Shown in pieces: positions 8,725-16,300 of a DNA stretch of 64,000 nucleotides. The DNA comes from an uncultured Granulosicoccus sp. (GTDB lineage Bacteria > Pseudomonadota > Gammaproteobacteria > Granulosicoccales > Granulosicoccaceae), in assembly GCA_947492525.1 (NCBI GenBank), contig CANLNQ010000005.1, positions 185,099 through 249,098 on the forward strand, given 5' to 3'. The number at the start of each line of letters is the position of its first letter. Within the stretch, counting starts at the first letter, position 1. The notes under the pieces are model-generated. The model was not told the DNA's origin. It was given only the letters and a program-made list of their open reading frames with translations, and did not search any database. The position numbers and the translations under genes were made by a program.

Positions 8725-9585
8725 TCAGCGGAACAGGATAACCGGTACCTTGCAGGAGCGGACCATTTCCGTGGTGGTCGAGCCGATGATCAGATTCCGG
8801 ATGCGTGAGTGGCCATAGGCCCCCATGATGACAAGATCGAAACCTTCCTGCTCCACCCGCTCGGAAATCACGGTCTCGGGATTTCCCGGAAGATTCTCGG
8901 CCGTGACGCTGAAACCTCCATCCTTCAAGGTGACCATGGCCCCTTCCAGCTGGCGACGCTCTGTCGCCGAGTCGCGACCGACACTCAGCAGGTGGATGGG
9001 CAGGTCGTTGTAGTGAGGACGCTGTGCGATGAATGCCACGGCCTTCAGGACGCTGGGGCCGCCGTCGAAGGCAATCAGCAGTTTGCTCGGTGCATTGAAA
9101 TCGCGGGAAGCCACCATGACAGGCTTGTGCGTGGATCGGATGACCTTTTCAAGGTTGGACCCCAGGTGCATGGTGTCGAAATTGGCAGATTCACCGCGCT
9201 TGCCCATCACGATCAGATCGGCCTCATCTTCGAGATCCTTCACGGTATCGACGATCTCGCCGTTTCGCAGCCGGGTGTGAACATCGCTTACGCCACGTTC
9301 GGAAATCAGCGCTTCGGCATCCACCAGAATGGCGCGGCCGCGCTTCTGGGCCAGCCTTGCCTGCTGGGCATCCAGCTCTGCCAGCTCGCTGAGCAGGGCA
9401 GAGCGGGCGCCCAGACCGATGCTGCCGCTGAGATTGGCTTGATCGGAGGAAATGTCGCGACGCGTCAGGACATGAATGACTTCAATCGTGGCATCGGCTC
9501 GATTGGCCACCCAGGCGGCGTGTTCGCAGACGCTGGCCGAGTAGCTGGAACCGTCGATGACTGCAATGATCTTTATCATGTTCAC
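8725..9585 (-). CDS. Tandem UspA universal stress protein
   Basis: 286 residues made of two Usp domains (about 1-150 and 155-286). The first has VIDGSSYSASVCEHAAWVA and MGKRGESANFDTMHLGS; the second has the ATP-binding pattern GAYGHSRIRNLIIGST near the C-terminus, matching G-x2-G-x9-G-S/T. Such proteins bind ATP and modulate stress responses or membrane transporters. It lies 9 bases downstream of the SulP transporter gene on the same strand, a recurring SulP-Usp pairing, so it may regulate or report on that transporter. Start ATG 9585 is unambiguous. Confidence 0.92.
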   Translation of the reverse strand: MNMIKIIAVIDGSSYSASVCEHAAWVANRADATIEVIHVLTRRDISSDQANLSGSIGLGARSALLSELAELDAQQARLAQKRGRAILVDAEALISERGVSDVHTRLRNGEIVDTVKDLEDEADLIVMGKRGESANFDTMHLGSNLEKVIRSTHKPVMVASRDFNAPSKLLIAFDGGPSVLKAVAFIAQRPHYNDLPIHLLSVGRDSATERRQLEGAMVTLKDGGFSVTAENLPGNPETVISERVEQEGFDLVIMGAYGHSRIRNLIIGSTTTEMVRSCKVPVILFR

Positions 9586-9594
9586 GTCCTGAGG

Positions 9595-11085
9595 CTAGTG
9601 GTTCATCATATCGTCAAGTGCACCGGGTTTGTCGTGCACACCCAGCTCATCGACAATGGTTTCACTGGCTTCGTTAAGCCCGATGATCTCGACTTCACTG
9701 CCTTCGCGACGGAATTTCAGGACGACCATATCCAGTGCCTGTACGCTGGAAATGTCCCAGATATGGGCGTTGCTGACGTCGATGACCACTTTCTCGATCG
9801 ATTCCTTGAAGTCGAAGGAGGCCGTGAAGTCATCACTGGAAGCGAAGAACAGTTGCCCTTCCACCCGATAGGTACGCGTCTGTTCGTCTTCGCTCAGCGT
9901 CGAGGTGACACGGAAGATCTGGGCGATCTTCCAGGCGAAGAAGATGCCGGAGAACAGGACACCCACCAGCACGCCGATGGCCAGGTTGTGGGTGGCCACC
10001 ACCACGATGACGGTGGCCAGCATGACGATCGAGGAACTGCGCGGATGGGTTCGCAGGTTCAGCAGGGACGACCAGCTGAAGGTACCGATGGAGACCATGA
10101 TCATGATGGCAACCAGCGCCGCCATGGGGATCAGCTTCACCCAGTCACCCAGGAAGACGATCATCACCAGCAGGAAAATACCGGCGCAGAAGGTGGACAG
10201 ACGGCCTCGGCCACCGGATTTGACGTTGATGATCGATTGCCCGATCATCGCGCAACCGGCCATGCCACCGATGAAGCCGGTGGCGGTATTGGCAATACCC
10301 TGACCGATGCATTCGCGATTCTTGTCGCTGCGTGTGTCGGTGAGTTCATCCACGATGGATGCCGTCATCAGCGATTCGAGCAGGCCGACAGCAGCCACGG
10401 CCGCCGAATAGGGCAGGATGATCTGCAGGGTCTCGAACGTGAAGGGAATGTCGGGCAACAGGAAGATCGGCAGGGAATCAGGCAATTCGCCCATGTCGCC
10501 CACATTGCGGATATCCAGACCCAGCGCCAATGTGATGATGGTGAGCACGATGATGCAGACCAGTGGCGAGGGTACGGCCTTGGTGATTCGGGGGAACAGA
10601 TAGATGATGCACAGGCCGGCAGCCACCATGATGTAGGTCAGAAAGGGCACATCGATCAGCTCTGGCAATTGCGCCATGAAGATGAGGATGGCCAGCGCAT
10701 TGACGAATCCCGTCATCACCGAGCGCGATACGAATCGCATCACCATACCCAGTTTCAGCAGGCCGGCGACGATCTGCAGCAGACCCGCCAGCACCGTGGC
10801 GGCCAGCAGATACTGCAAGCCATAGTCCTTCACCAGGGTGACCATCAGTACGGCGGTGGCCGCCGTGGCGGCCGAGATCATGCCGGGCCTGCCGCCGGTG
10901 ATGGCGACGATCACCGCTATTGAAAACGAGGCGTACAGACCCACTTTCGGATCGACTCCGGCGATGATGGAGAAGGCGATGGCTTCGGGGATCAGGGCCA
11001 GGGCCACGACAAGTCCGGCGAGGATATCGGCCCGAATATTGCCAAACCATTCCTGTTGCCAATGAGATGCGTAATCTGTTTTCAC
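9595..11085 (-). CDS. SulP-family anion transporter with STAS domain
   Basis: 496-residue inner-membrane transporter. The N-terminal signature [30 protein letters not shown] is the conserved SulP TM1-TM3 region, and [18 protein letters not shown] is the usual mid-protein motif. About 10-12 hydrophobic segments occupy residues 20-385. A cytoplasmic STAS domain follows from about 405 ([18 protein letters not shown]), including the conserved aspartate region. The family moves sulfate, bicarbonate or other inorganic anions, often with sodium. The length fits the shorter bacterial SulP/BicA-like group. Substrate cannot be set from sequence alone. First gene of a two-gene unit with the UspA protein; divergent from the basic disordered protein gene to its right. 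Confidence 0.93.
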   Translation of the reverse strand: MKTDYASHWQQEWFGNIRADILAGLVVALALIPEAIAFSIIAGVDPKVGLYASFSIAVIVAITGGRPGMISAATAATAVLMVTLVKDYGLQYLLAATVLAGLLQIVAGLLKLGMVMRFVSRSVMTGFVNALAILIFMAQLPELIDVPFLTYIMVAAGLCIIYLFPRITKAVPSPLVCIIVLTIITLALGLDIRNVGDMGELPDSLPIFLLPDIPFTFETLQIILPYSAAVAAVGLLESLMTASIVDELTDTRSDKNRECIGQGIANTATGFIGGMAGCAMIGQSIINVKSGGRGRLSTFCAGIFLLVMIVFLGDWVKLIPMAALVAIMIMVSIGTFSWSSLLNLRTHPRSSSIVMLATVIVVVATHNLAIGVLVGVLFSGIFFAWKIAQIFRVTSTLSEDEQTRTYRVEGQLFFASSDDFTASFDFKESIEKVVIDVSNAHIWDISSVQALDMVVLKFRREGSEVEIIGLNEASETIVDELGVHDKPGALDDMMNH

Positions 11086-11496
11086 GATATGAATAGTTCG
11101 TCGAAGCGAATGAGAGGCCCGATTGTGCGGTAGTCTGGCAAGACTGTGACGCAGTACCCTGTCGTCGAAACAGGCAACAGGGCATAAATACGACCGATTG
11201 AAATCAGCTGGCGTATACTAACCGCTACTCGGTCCGTATCGGGTCAGAAATTGGTAACGTACTTTAGACCAAACTGGTCTGGCGCAGTGAGACCTGAGAG
11301 AGATTTACCTTTGCCTGGCAGGTAACACATCCTGTCCGCACGGGCCCTGAGAGGGGCTGGCACTTGCCTGCCTGACTGCAGTCCTTGCCTCACACTTTGT
11401 CTCGAACCGGTGGTGTCGTCATCACACTGGCATGAGCAGGCTGATTGCCGCAAGTCACGGAAAATGAAGTAGTAAAACCAAGGTGATAGTACAAAC
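11086..11496 (+). other. Gene-free intergenic region between divergent genes; possible long leader
   Basis: 411 bases without a credible gene. It must hold the promoters of the SulP gene (leftward) and the disordered protein gene (rightward). Visible elements: a 6-bp inverted repeat AGACCA/TGGTCT at 11266-11280 and a TATACT hexamer at 11214-11219 that could be a -10 box, though no convincing -35 is spaced 16-18 bases from it. If transcription starts near 11225, the downstream gene would have a leader of about 270 nt. I recognise no known RNA family in it. Confidence 0.4.
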
Positions 11497-12807
11497 ATGA
11501 CCAACAGCGAGTTGCCATCGAATTCCGGCGCGGCGTCATCGGAAAGTCAATCAGCCTCCTCACGCGAGAACGGTGGTCCTGCCAGACCCAATCGTGGAGC
11601 GCGCTCTCGTAACAACAATGCTCGGGCAGATGGTGCCAACCAGGGACGCAATCGCAAGAAACGCAGCGGCCGCTCGGGCAAGCGCAGTCGCTCTGGCGAC
11701 AATGACGACATCGGTAACCGTATCGAGAAAGGCAACCGGGCACTGAAGCCACCGCGCGAACTCACCGAAGAGATGGACAATATCGGTAACCGCGCACTGC
11801 CTGAGCCGGCGACCGAGATCGAGTACGAAGACGACAACTTCGGCAACCGTGACCACTTCAACGTCAACAACCGCTTCCCCTCCGACAGCAACCTGATCGG
11901 CATGGAAGACCCCTATCAGGTGGGCAGTCTGGTGTATGGCGGAAACGGTCGCAGCCAGGGGAATCGCAACAAGCAGGGCCGAGGCAACCAGAAGCGCCGT
12001 CAGCCCGGCCAGAGCCAGCCGCGTGCTCAGGGTCAGGGCCGCAATGCCCAGGGGCGCCAGCAGACGCGCAACAATCCAGGCCGCAATGCCAATCGGGCAC
12101 AGTCCGAAGATGGGCAGAACAACGCGCAGAACAATCGCGGTGGCCGAAACCAGAACCGCAACAAGAACCGGAATCAGGGACGCAATCAGAATCGCGGGGC
12201 GCAAAGGGCGGAGCCGTCTTCGACGTCGGCTGAGCACAACGGCGCAGGCTCGCAGGATGCGTCGGCGGACAAGCCGGCCGCGCAGCTCAACGGCCATTCC
12301 CAGCAGAATCTGCCATTGGATCAGCATGCGGCACCGGATGCCCGTGCCCCGCGAGCAGAGTCACCTGCCGCGTCGACGCCATCGACTGCTGTAACGCCAA
12401 CTCCCGTCACGAATGGTTCCGCGGTGCAAGCGGCGTCAGCACCCACTCCGTCGGCCGACCAGTCTGAATCCGCGCCGGTGAGAAAACCCCGTGCGCCGAG
12501 AAAGCCCAAGGCTGCCGTGGCTGCCGAGGGCGACGCTCAGGCGAAGGAGCCTGCAGAGAAGGTTGCCAAGCCTCGCGCGGCGCGCAAGCCGCGCGCGAGC
12601 GCGGAAGCCAAGCCGGCAGAGGCTGCAAGCGATGGGGCCGAGGTCGTGAAAAAGCCCAGAGCGGCGGCCAAGCGTGCACCACGCAAGAGCGCTGCTGCAA
12701 GTGAGGGTGCCGGTGAAGTCGCGAATACCGATGCGTCTCCGGAAGCTCCGGCGAAGCCCAAGCGTGCACCACGCAAGCCGAGAACGGCGCCGCCTGCCGA
12801 GGATTGA
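11497..12807 (+). CDS. Disordered, highly basic protein with histone H1/AlgP-like tail
   Basis: 436 residues, almost entirely low complexity. Residues about 20-60 are Arg/Asn/Gly/Ser-rich. Residues 60-140 contain short repeated IGNR/FGNR motifs embedded in acidic segments, for example DDIGNRIEKGNRA and MDNIGNRALPE. Residues 145-245 are a Gln/Gly/Asn/Arg-rich RGG-like stretch. Residues 320-436 are Lys-Pro-Arg-Ala repeats (RKPRAPRKPKAA, AKRAPRKS) like the C-terminal tails of histone H1-like AlgP proteins. No catalytic domain is visible. The composition suggests nucleic-acid binding or RNP condensation; this is inference. A 20-base near-identical segment is repeated at about 12667 and 12757, a sign of internal duplication. 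The long ORFs on the opposite strand are composition artefacts. Confidence 0.75.
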   Translation: MTNSELPSNSGAASSESQSASSRENGGPARPNRGARSRNNNARADGANQGRNRKKRSGRSGKRSRSGDNDDIGNRIEKGNRALKPPRELTEEMDNIGNRALPEPATEIEYEDDNFGNRDHFNVNNRFPSDSNLIGMEDPYQVGSLVYGGNGRSQGNRNKQGRGNQKRRQPGQSQPRAQGQGRNAQGRQQTRNNPGRNANRAQSEDGQNNAQNNRGGRNQNRNKNRNQGRNQNRGAQRAEPSSTSAEHNGAGSQDASADKPAAQLNGHSQQNLPLDQHAAPDARAPRAESPAASTPSTAVTPTPVTNGSAVQAASAPTPSADQSESAPVRKPRAPRKPKAAVAAEGDAQAKEPAEKVAKPRAARKPRASAEAKPAEAASDGAEVVKKPRAAAKRAPRKSAAASEGAGEVANTDASPEAPAKPKRAPRKPRTAPPAED

Positions 12808-12832
12808 GCCCCGGCAGGGGGCTGTCGGGCAA

Positions 12833-12859
12833 GTGCGGGCAGTATCGAACTGCCCGCAC
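12833..12859. terminator. Bidirectional stem-loop between convergent genes
   Basis: Perfect 10-bp inverted repeat GTGCGGGCAG / CTGCCCGCAC with a 7-base loop, placed between two converging coding regions (stops at 12807 and 12874). A smaller stem AGCCCC/GGGGCT lies at 12807-12823. There is no strong T-run on either side, so termination efficiency is uncertain. Confidence 0.6.
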
Positions 12860-12873
12860 AGCCAGCGAACACT

Positions 12874-14532
12874 CTACATGTTCGGATAGTTCGGACCACC
12901 ACCACCTTCGGGTACTACCCAGGTGATGTTCTGGCTCGGGTCCTTGATGTCGCAGGTCTTGCAGTGAATGCAGTTCTGCGAATTGATCACGAAGGTCGGT
13001 TCATCCTCCTTCACCACCACCTCATACACACCCACCGGACAATAGCGCTGAGCCGGTTCAGCCCACTTGGGCAGATTCACCTGAATGGGGATACTCGGAT
13101 CCATCAGCTTCAGGTGCACCGGCTGATTCTCTTCATGGTTGGTATTCGACAGAAAGACCGATGAGGGTTTATCGAAAGTGATCTTGCCATCAGGCTTCGG
13201 ATAGTCTGGTGCACTGCAGCTGTCGGCAGTCTTCAGGCAGGCATGGTCGGGCACATCGTCGCGAAAATTGAAGGGCAGCTTGCCGCCGAAGATGTTCTGA
13301 TCGATGAAATTGTAGGCACCGCCCAGATACATGCCGAATTTATGCATGGCTGGCCCCCAGTTGCGAGAACTCTTCAGCTCTTCACCGGCCCAACTGGACA
13401 GAAACGCGTCATTGTATTCATCCAGTTCACGCCCTTCATCACCATTGGCCAGTGCCGCGGCGATGGTTTCGGCGGCGACCATGCCGGATTTCATGGCAGT
13501 GTGAGTGCCCTTGATCTTCGCGAAATTGAGGGTGCCGGCATCGCAGCCGATCATCAGGGCGCCGGGCATGCTCATGCGAGGCAGTGAGTTCAGGCCACCC
13601 TTGGCGATGGCACGTGCGCCGTAGCTGATGCGCTCACCGCCGTCGAGAACCTCGCGTACCACAGGGTGGTTCTTGAATCGCTGAAACTCCTCGAAGGTAC
13701 TCAGATGCGGATTGGCGTAGTTCAGATCGATGATGAGACCGATGACCACCTGATTGTCTTCGAGGTGATACAGAAAGCCGCCGCCGGTTGTACCGGTTTC
13801 GGACAAGGGCCAGCCGGCACCGTGTACCACGACGCCCGGATCGTGTTTTGCCGGATCGATCTGCCACAGCTCCTTCAGGCCGATGCCGTAGTGCTGAGGT
13901 GAGCGGCCTTCGTCGAGATTGAACTGGCTGATGAGTTGCTTGCCCAGATGCCCACGGCAGCCCTCTGCGAATACCGTGTATTTGGCATGCAGTTCCATGC
14001 CTCGCTCAAAGCTGTCTTTCGGGTTGCCGTCAACGTCCAGGCCCATGTCGCCGGTAGCAACGCCCTTGATGCGGCCGTCTTCGTGATAGAGAATCTCGGC
14101 GGCTGCAAATCCCGGAAAGATCTCCACGCCCAGCGCTTCCGCCTGCTCACCCAGCCAGCGTGTGAGGTTGCCAAGACTGGCCACATAGTTGCCATCGTTG
14201 TGCATGGTCCTGGGCGAGAGGAAATGCGGCATTTTCACCGAGCCGCTGGCACTGGTGAAGAACAGGATGTCATCGCGGGTAACCGGGGTTTTCAGCGGCG
14301 CATCATTCTCCTTCCAGTCGGGGAACAATTCGTTCAGAGCACGTGGCTCGATCACTGCGCCCGAAAGAATGTGCGCGCCGACTTCGGAACCCTTTTCCAG
14401 CACGACAACGCTGATTTCCTGCTCCTTTTCCTGGGCAATCTGCATCAGCCGGCAGGCTGTGGCAAGGCCTCCCGGGCCGGCACCAACAACCACGACATCG
14501 AATTCCATCGACTCTCTTTCTTCTGTACTCAT
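12874..14532 (-). CDS. Electron transfer flavoprotein-ubiquinone oxidoreductase (ETF-QO)
   Basis: 552-residue membrane-associated flavoprotein that passes electrons from reduced ETF (fatty acid and amino acid oxidation) to ubiquinone. The N-terminal FAD motif is VVVGAGPGGLATACRL at about 11-26, followed by LEKGSEVGAHILSGAV. The C-terminal 4Fe-4S region is CIHCKTCDIKDPSQNI, with an earlier Cys in RYCPVGVYEV. The length matches bacterial ETF-QO. The start ATG at 14532 is followed by MSTEERESMEFDVVVVG. It stands alone; etfAB are not in the window. It probably supports the acyl-CoA and amino-acid oxidation implied by FadH and the CoA-linked enzymes found elsewhere here. Confidence 0.96.
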   Translation of the reverse strand: MSTEERESMEFDVVVVGAGPGGLATACRLMQIAQEKEQEISVVVLEKGSEVGAHILSGAVIEPRALNELFPDWKENDAPLKTPVTRDDILFFTSASGSVKMPHFLSPRTMHNDGNYVASLGNLTRWLGEQAEALGVEIFPGFAAAEILYHEDGRIKGVATGDMGLDVDGNPKDSFERGMELHAKYTVFAEGCRGHLGKQLISQFNLDEGRSPQHYGIGLKELWQIDPAKHDPGVVVHGAGWPLSETGTTGGGFLYHLEDNQVVIGLIIDLNYANPHLSTFEEFQRFKNHPVVREVLDGGERISYGARAIAKGGLNSLPRMSMPGALMIGCDAGTLNFAKIKGTHTAMKSGMVAAETIAAALANGDEGRELDEYNDAFLSSWAGEELKSSRNWGPAMHKFGMYLGGAYNFIDQNIFGGKLPFNFRDDVPDHACLKTADSCSAPDYPKPDGKITFDKPSSVFLSNTNHEENQPVHLKLMDPSIPIQVNLPKWAEPAQRYCPVGVYEVVVKEDEPTFVINSQNCIHCKTCDIKDPSQNITWVVPEGGGGPNYPNM

Positions 14533-14661
14533 AGTTATGTGGATCTCACTACTGATCGGTGGAGGCCCGGGGGCCTGTGTGTTTCATGTGTCATTGACGT
14601 GCAGCAATGTGCAGCAAATTCAAGCGTATCCGGTTCGCAGGCACACTACCAGAATGATCAA

Positions 14662-16074
14662 TCATTGACCAAACTTATCCAGAGCCAGTAGATCCGTCGA
14701 CTTGCCACGTTGTGCAGGAACGGCCCGCGCACCCAGTTCGTCACTCAGGCGTGCGGCCAGTGCCTGCATGGCGCGAGTCTCGCCATGCACCAGCAATACC
14801 GGAGGCCGGCCTTCGAAGCTCTCGTACCAGTCCATCATGCCCTGTTGGTCGGCATGGGCCGAGAGTCCGCCCACGGTATGAATGGTTGCGCGCACGGCAA
14901 CCTTCTCGCCCCAGACCTTGACCGTGGGCTTGCCATCCACCAATTGGCGGCCGAGCGTTCCCGGAGCTTGATAACCGGCGATGATGACGTGGGCATCGGG
15001 ACGCCACAGATTGTGCTTGAGATGATGAATGATCCGACCACCGGTACACATGCCGCTGCCGGCGATCACGATGGCACCGGTCTTCATCTTGTTGATGGCG
15101 CGTGATTCGTCGGCAGACTGGGAAAACGTCAGATTGGGCATGGAGAGCAGGGGGCCGTTCTTCTTGTAGAAGGCTGCCGCCTCTTCATCGTACAGGCCGA
15201 TATGGTGAAGATAGACATCACTGGCGCGGATGGCCATGGGGCTGTCCAGAAAGACCTTCCAGCGATCAAGTCCCCATTCCTCGAAATAGCGCGCCATGGT
15301 GTACAGGATCATCTGGCTGCGACCCACGGAAAAGGCCGGAATCAGGATGTTGCCGCGGGCACTGCTGAGGGCGCTGGCTATTTCCTGAACCTCCAGCAGG
15401 GTTTCCGACCAGTCACGGTGCAGGCGGTTGCCGTAGGTGCTCTCCATCAGGACCAGATCGGCCTTCTTCAGGCAGGTAAAGTCTCTCAGGATCGGTGAGC
15501 CTCGATGGCCCAGGTCGCCGCTGAACACCACCACGCGTGTTTCATCGTCTTCAACCAGTGTGATTTCCACGATGGCCGATCCGAGGATATGGCCTGCATC
15601 AAACAGGCGAACACTGACCCCGGGTGCCACGCTCACGGGCGTGTCGTAGGCAGTGGGAACCAGTCGATCGAGCGTGTCTTCGACATCCTTCTGATCATAA
15701 AGCGGTTGCAGCAGGGGTTTGCCCGCGCGCATGCGCTTCCGGTTGCGATACTCCACATCCCGTGCATTCAGGTTGGCCGAGTCCTTGAGCAGGATCTGCA
15801 CAAGGTCGCAGCTGGCGGCGTGGCTGTAGATACGGCCCTTGTAGCCCTGGTCGATCAGCATGGGCAGGCGCCCACAGTGATCGATGTGGGCGTGACTGAG
15901 CACCACGGCATCCAGAGTGGCAGGGTCGAAAGGGAAGGGGTCATGGTTACGCAGCTCATCCTTGCGGCTGCCCTGAATCAGGCCGCAATCGAACAGGACG
16001 CGTGAGTTACCGACCTCGATGAGGTGGCACGAACCGGTCACTTCCTCTGCGGCACCGTAGCTTGTCAATTTCAT
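14662..16074 (-). CDS. Metallo-beta-lactamase/beta-CASP RNA-processing-type hydrolase
   Basis: 470 residues from the ATG at 16074 (MKLTSYGAAEEVTGS). The open frame extends upstream to 16209, but the family begins at this Met and the extension has no conserved features. Metal-binding motif HAHIDH lies near residue 62, then FSGDLGHRG, MESTYGNRLH (beta-CASP motif region) and GSGMCTGGRIIHHL. The C-terminal RMMBL segment shows VGGLSAHADQQGMMDWY. These match the CPSF73/YSH1-like bacterial RNases of the MBL superfamily, which act as RNA endo- or exonucleases. It is divergent from rlmKL across 226 bases. RNA target unknown. Confidence 0.92.
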   Translation of the reverse strand: MKLTSYGAAEEVTGSCHLIEVGNSRVLFDCGLIQGSRKDELRNHDPFPFDPATLDAVVLSHAHIDHCGRLPMLIDQGYKGRIYSHAASCDLVQILLKDSANLNARDVEYRNRKRMRAGKPLLQPLYDQKDVEDTLDRLVPTAYDTPVSVAPGVSVRLFDAGHILGSAIVEITLVEDDETRVVVFSGDLGHRGSPILRDFTCLKKADLVLMESTYGNRLHRDWSETLLEVQEIASALSSARGNILIPAFSVGRSQMILYTMARYFEEWGLDRWKVFLDSPMAIRASDVYLHHIGLYDEEAAAFYKKNGPLLSMPNLTFSQSADESRAINKMKTGAIVIAGSGMCTGGRIIHHLKHNLWRPDAHVIIAGYQAPGTLGRQLVDGKPTVKVWGEKVAVRATIHTVGGLSAHADQQGMMDWYESFEGRPPVLLVHGETRAMQALAARLSDELGARAVPAQRGKSTDLLALDKFGQ

Positions 16075-16300
16075 GGCGTTTCTTGAGCCGCCGGGATCAT
16101 CGCGGCATTGGTTTCCCCGTATACAATGTCTATTGTATCGAAGTGCTTCTGTCCAGCCTTTCCTTGTGTTTGCAGCGCTATCCGTCCGCCAGGGCGGCGA
16201 GGTCTGCATTTTCCTGCGAGCGACTGGCCAGTGTGTGCCTGTATTTTCCCGTCATCAACCGGATTTCATCGTCTTGCCGAATTCTTTCACTTCATCCGAC

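Noticed and set aside
8809..10923. 704-codon open frame on the plus strand antisense to the UspA and SulP genes
   Set aside because: His/Asp/Gln-rich translation typical of a shadow frame in GC-rich DNA, no domain, no ribosome site, and two clear genes on the other strand.
9595..11085. Xanthine/uracil permease as an alternative to SulP
   Set aside because: The conserved SulP opening motif and the C-terminal STAS domain decide for SulP.
11198..11219. TTGAAA...TATACT as a sigma-70 promoter
   Set aside because: Spacer is only 10 bases, far short of 16-18; the two hexamers cannot work together.
11285..11345. CTGAGAGAG and CCTGAGAGGGG resembling the TPP riboswitch CUGAGA core
   Set aside because: None of the other conserved TPP-aptamer segments is present in order, and the downstream gene is unrelated to thiamine.
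11560..12327. Hydrophobic minus-strand open frame opposite the disordered basic protein
   Set aside because: The Leu/Val/Ala-rich translation is the complement of Arg/Asn/Gln codons; composition artefact.
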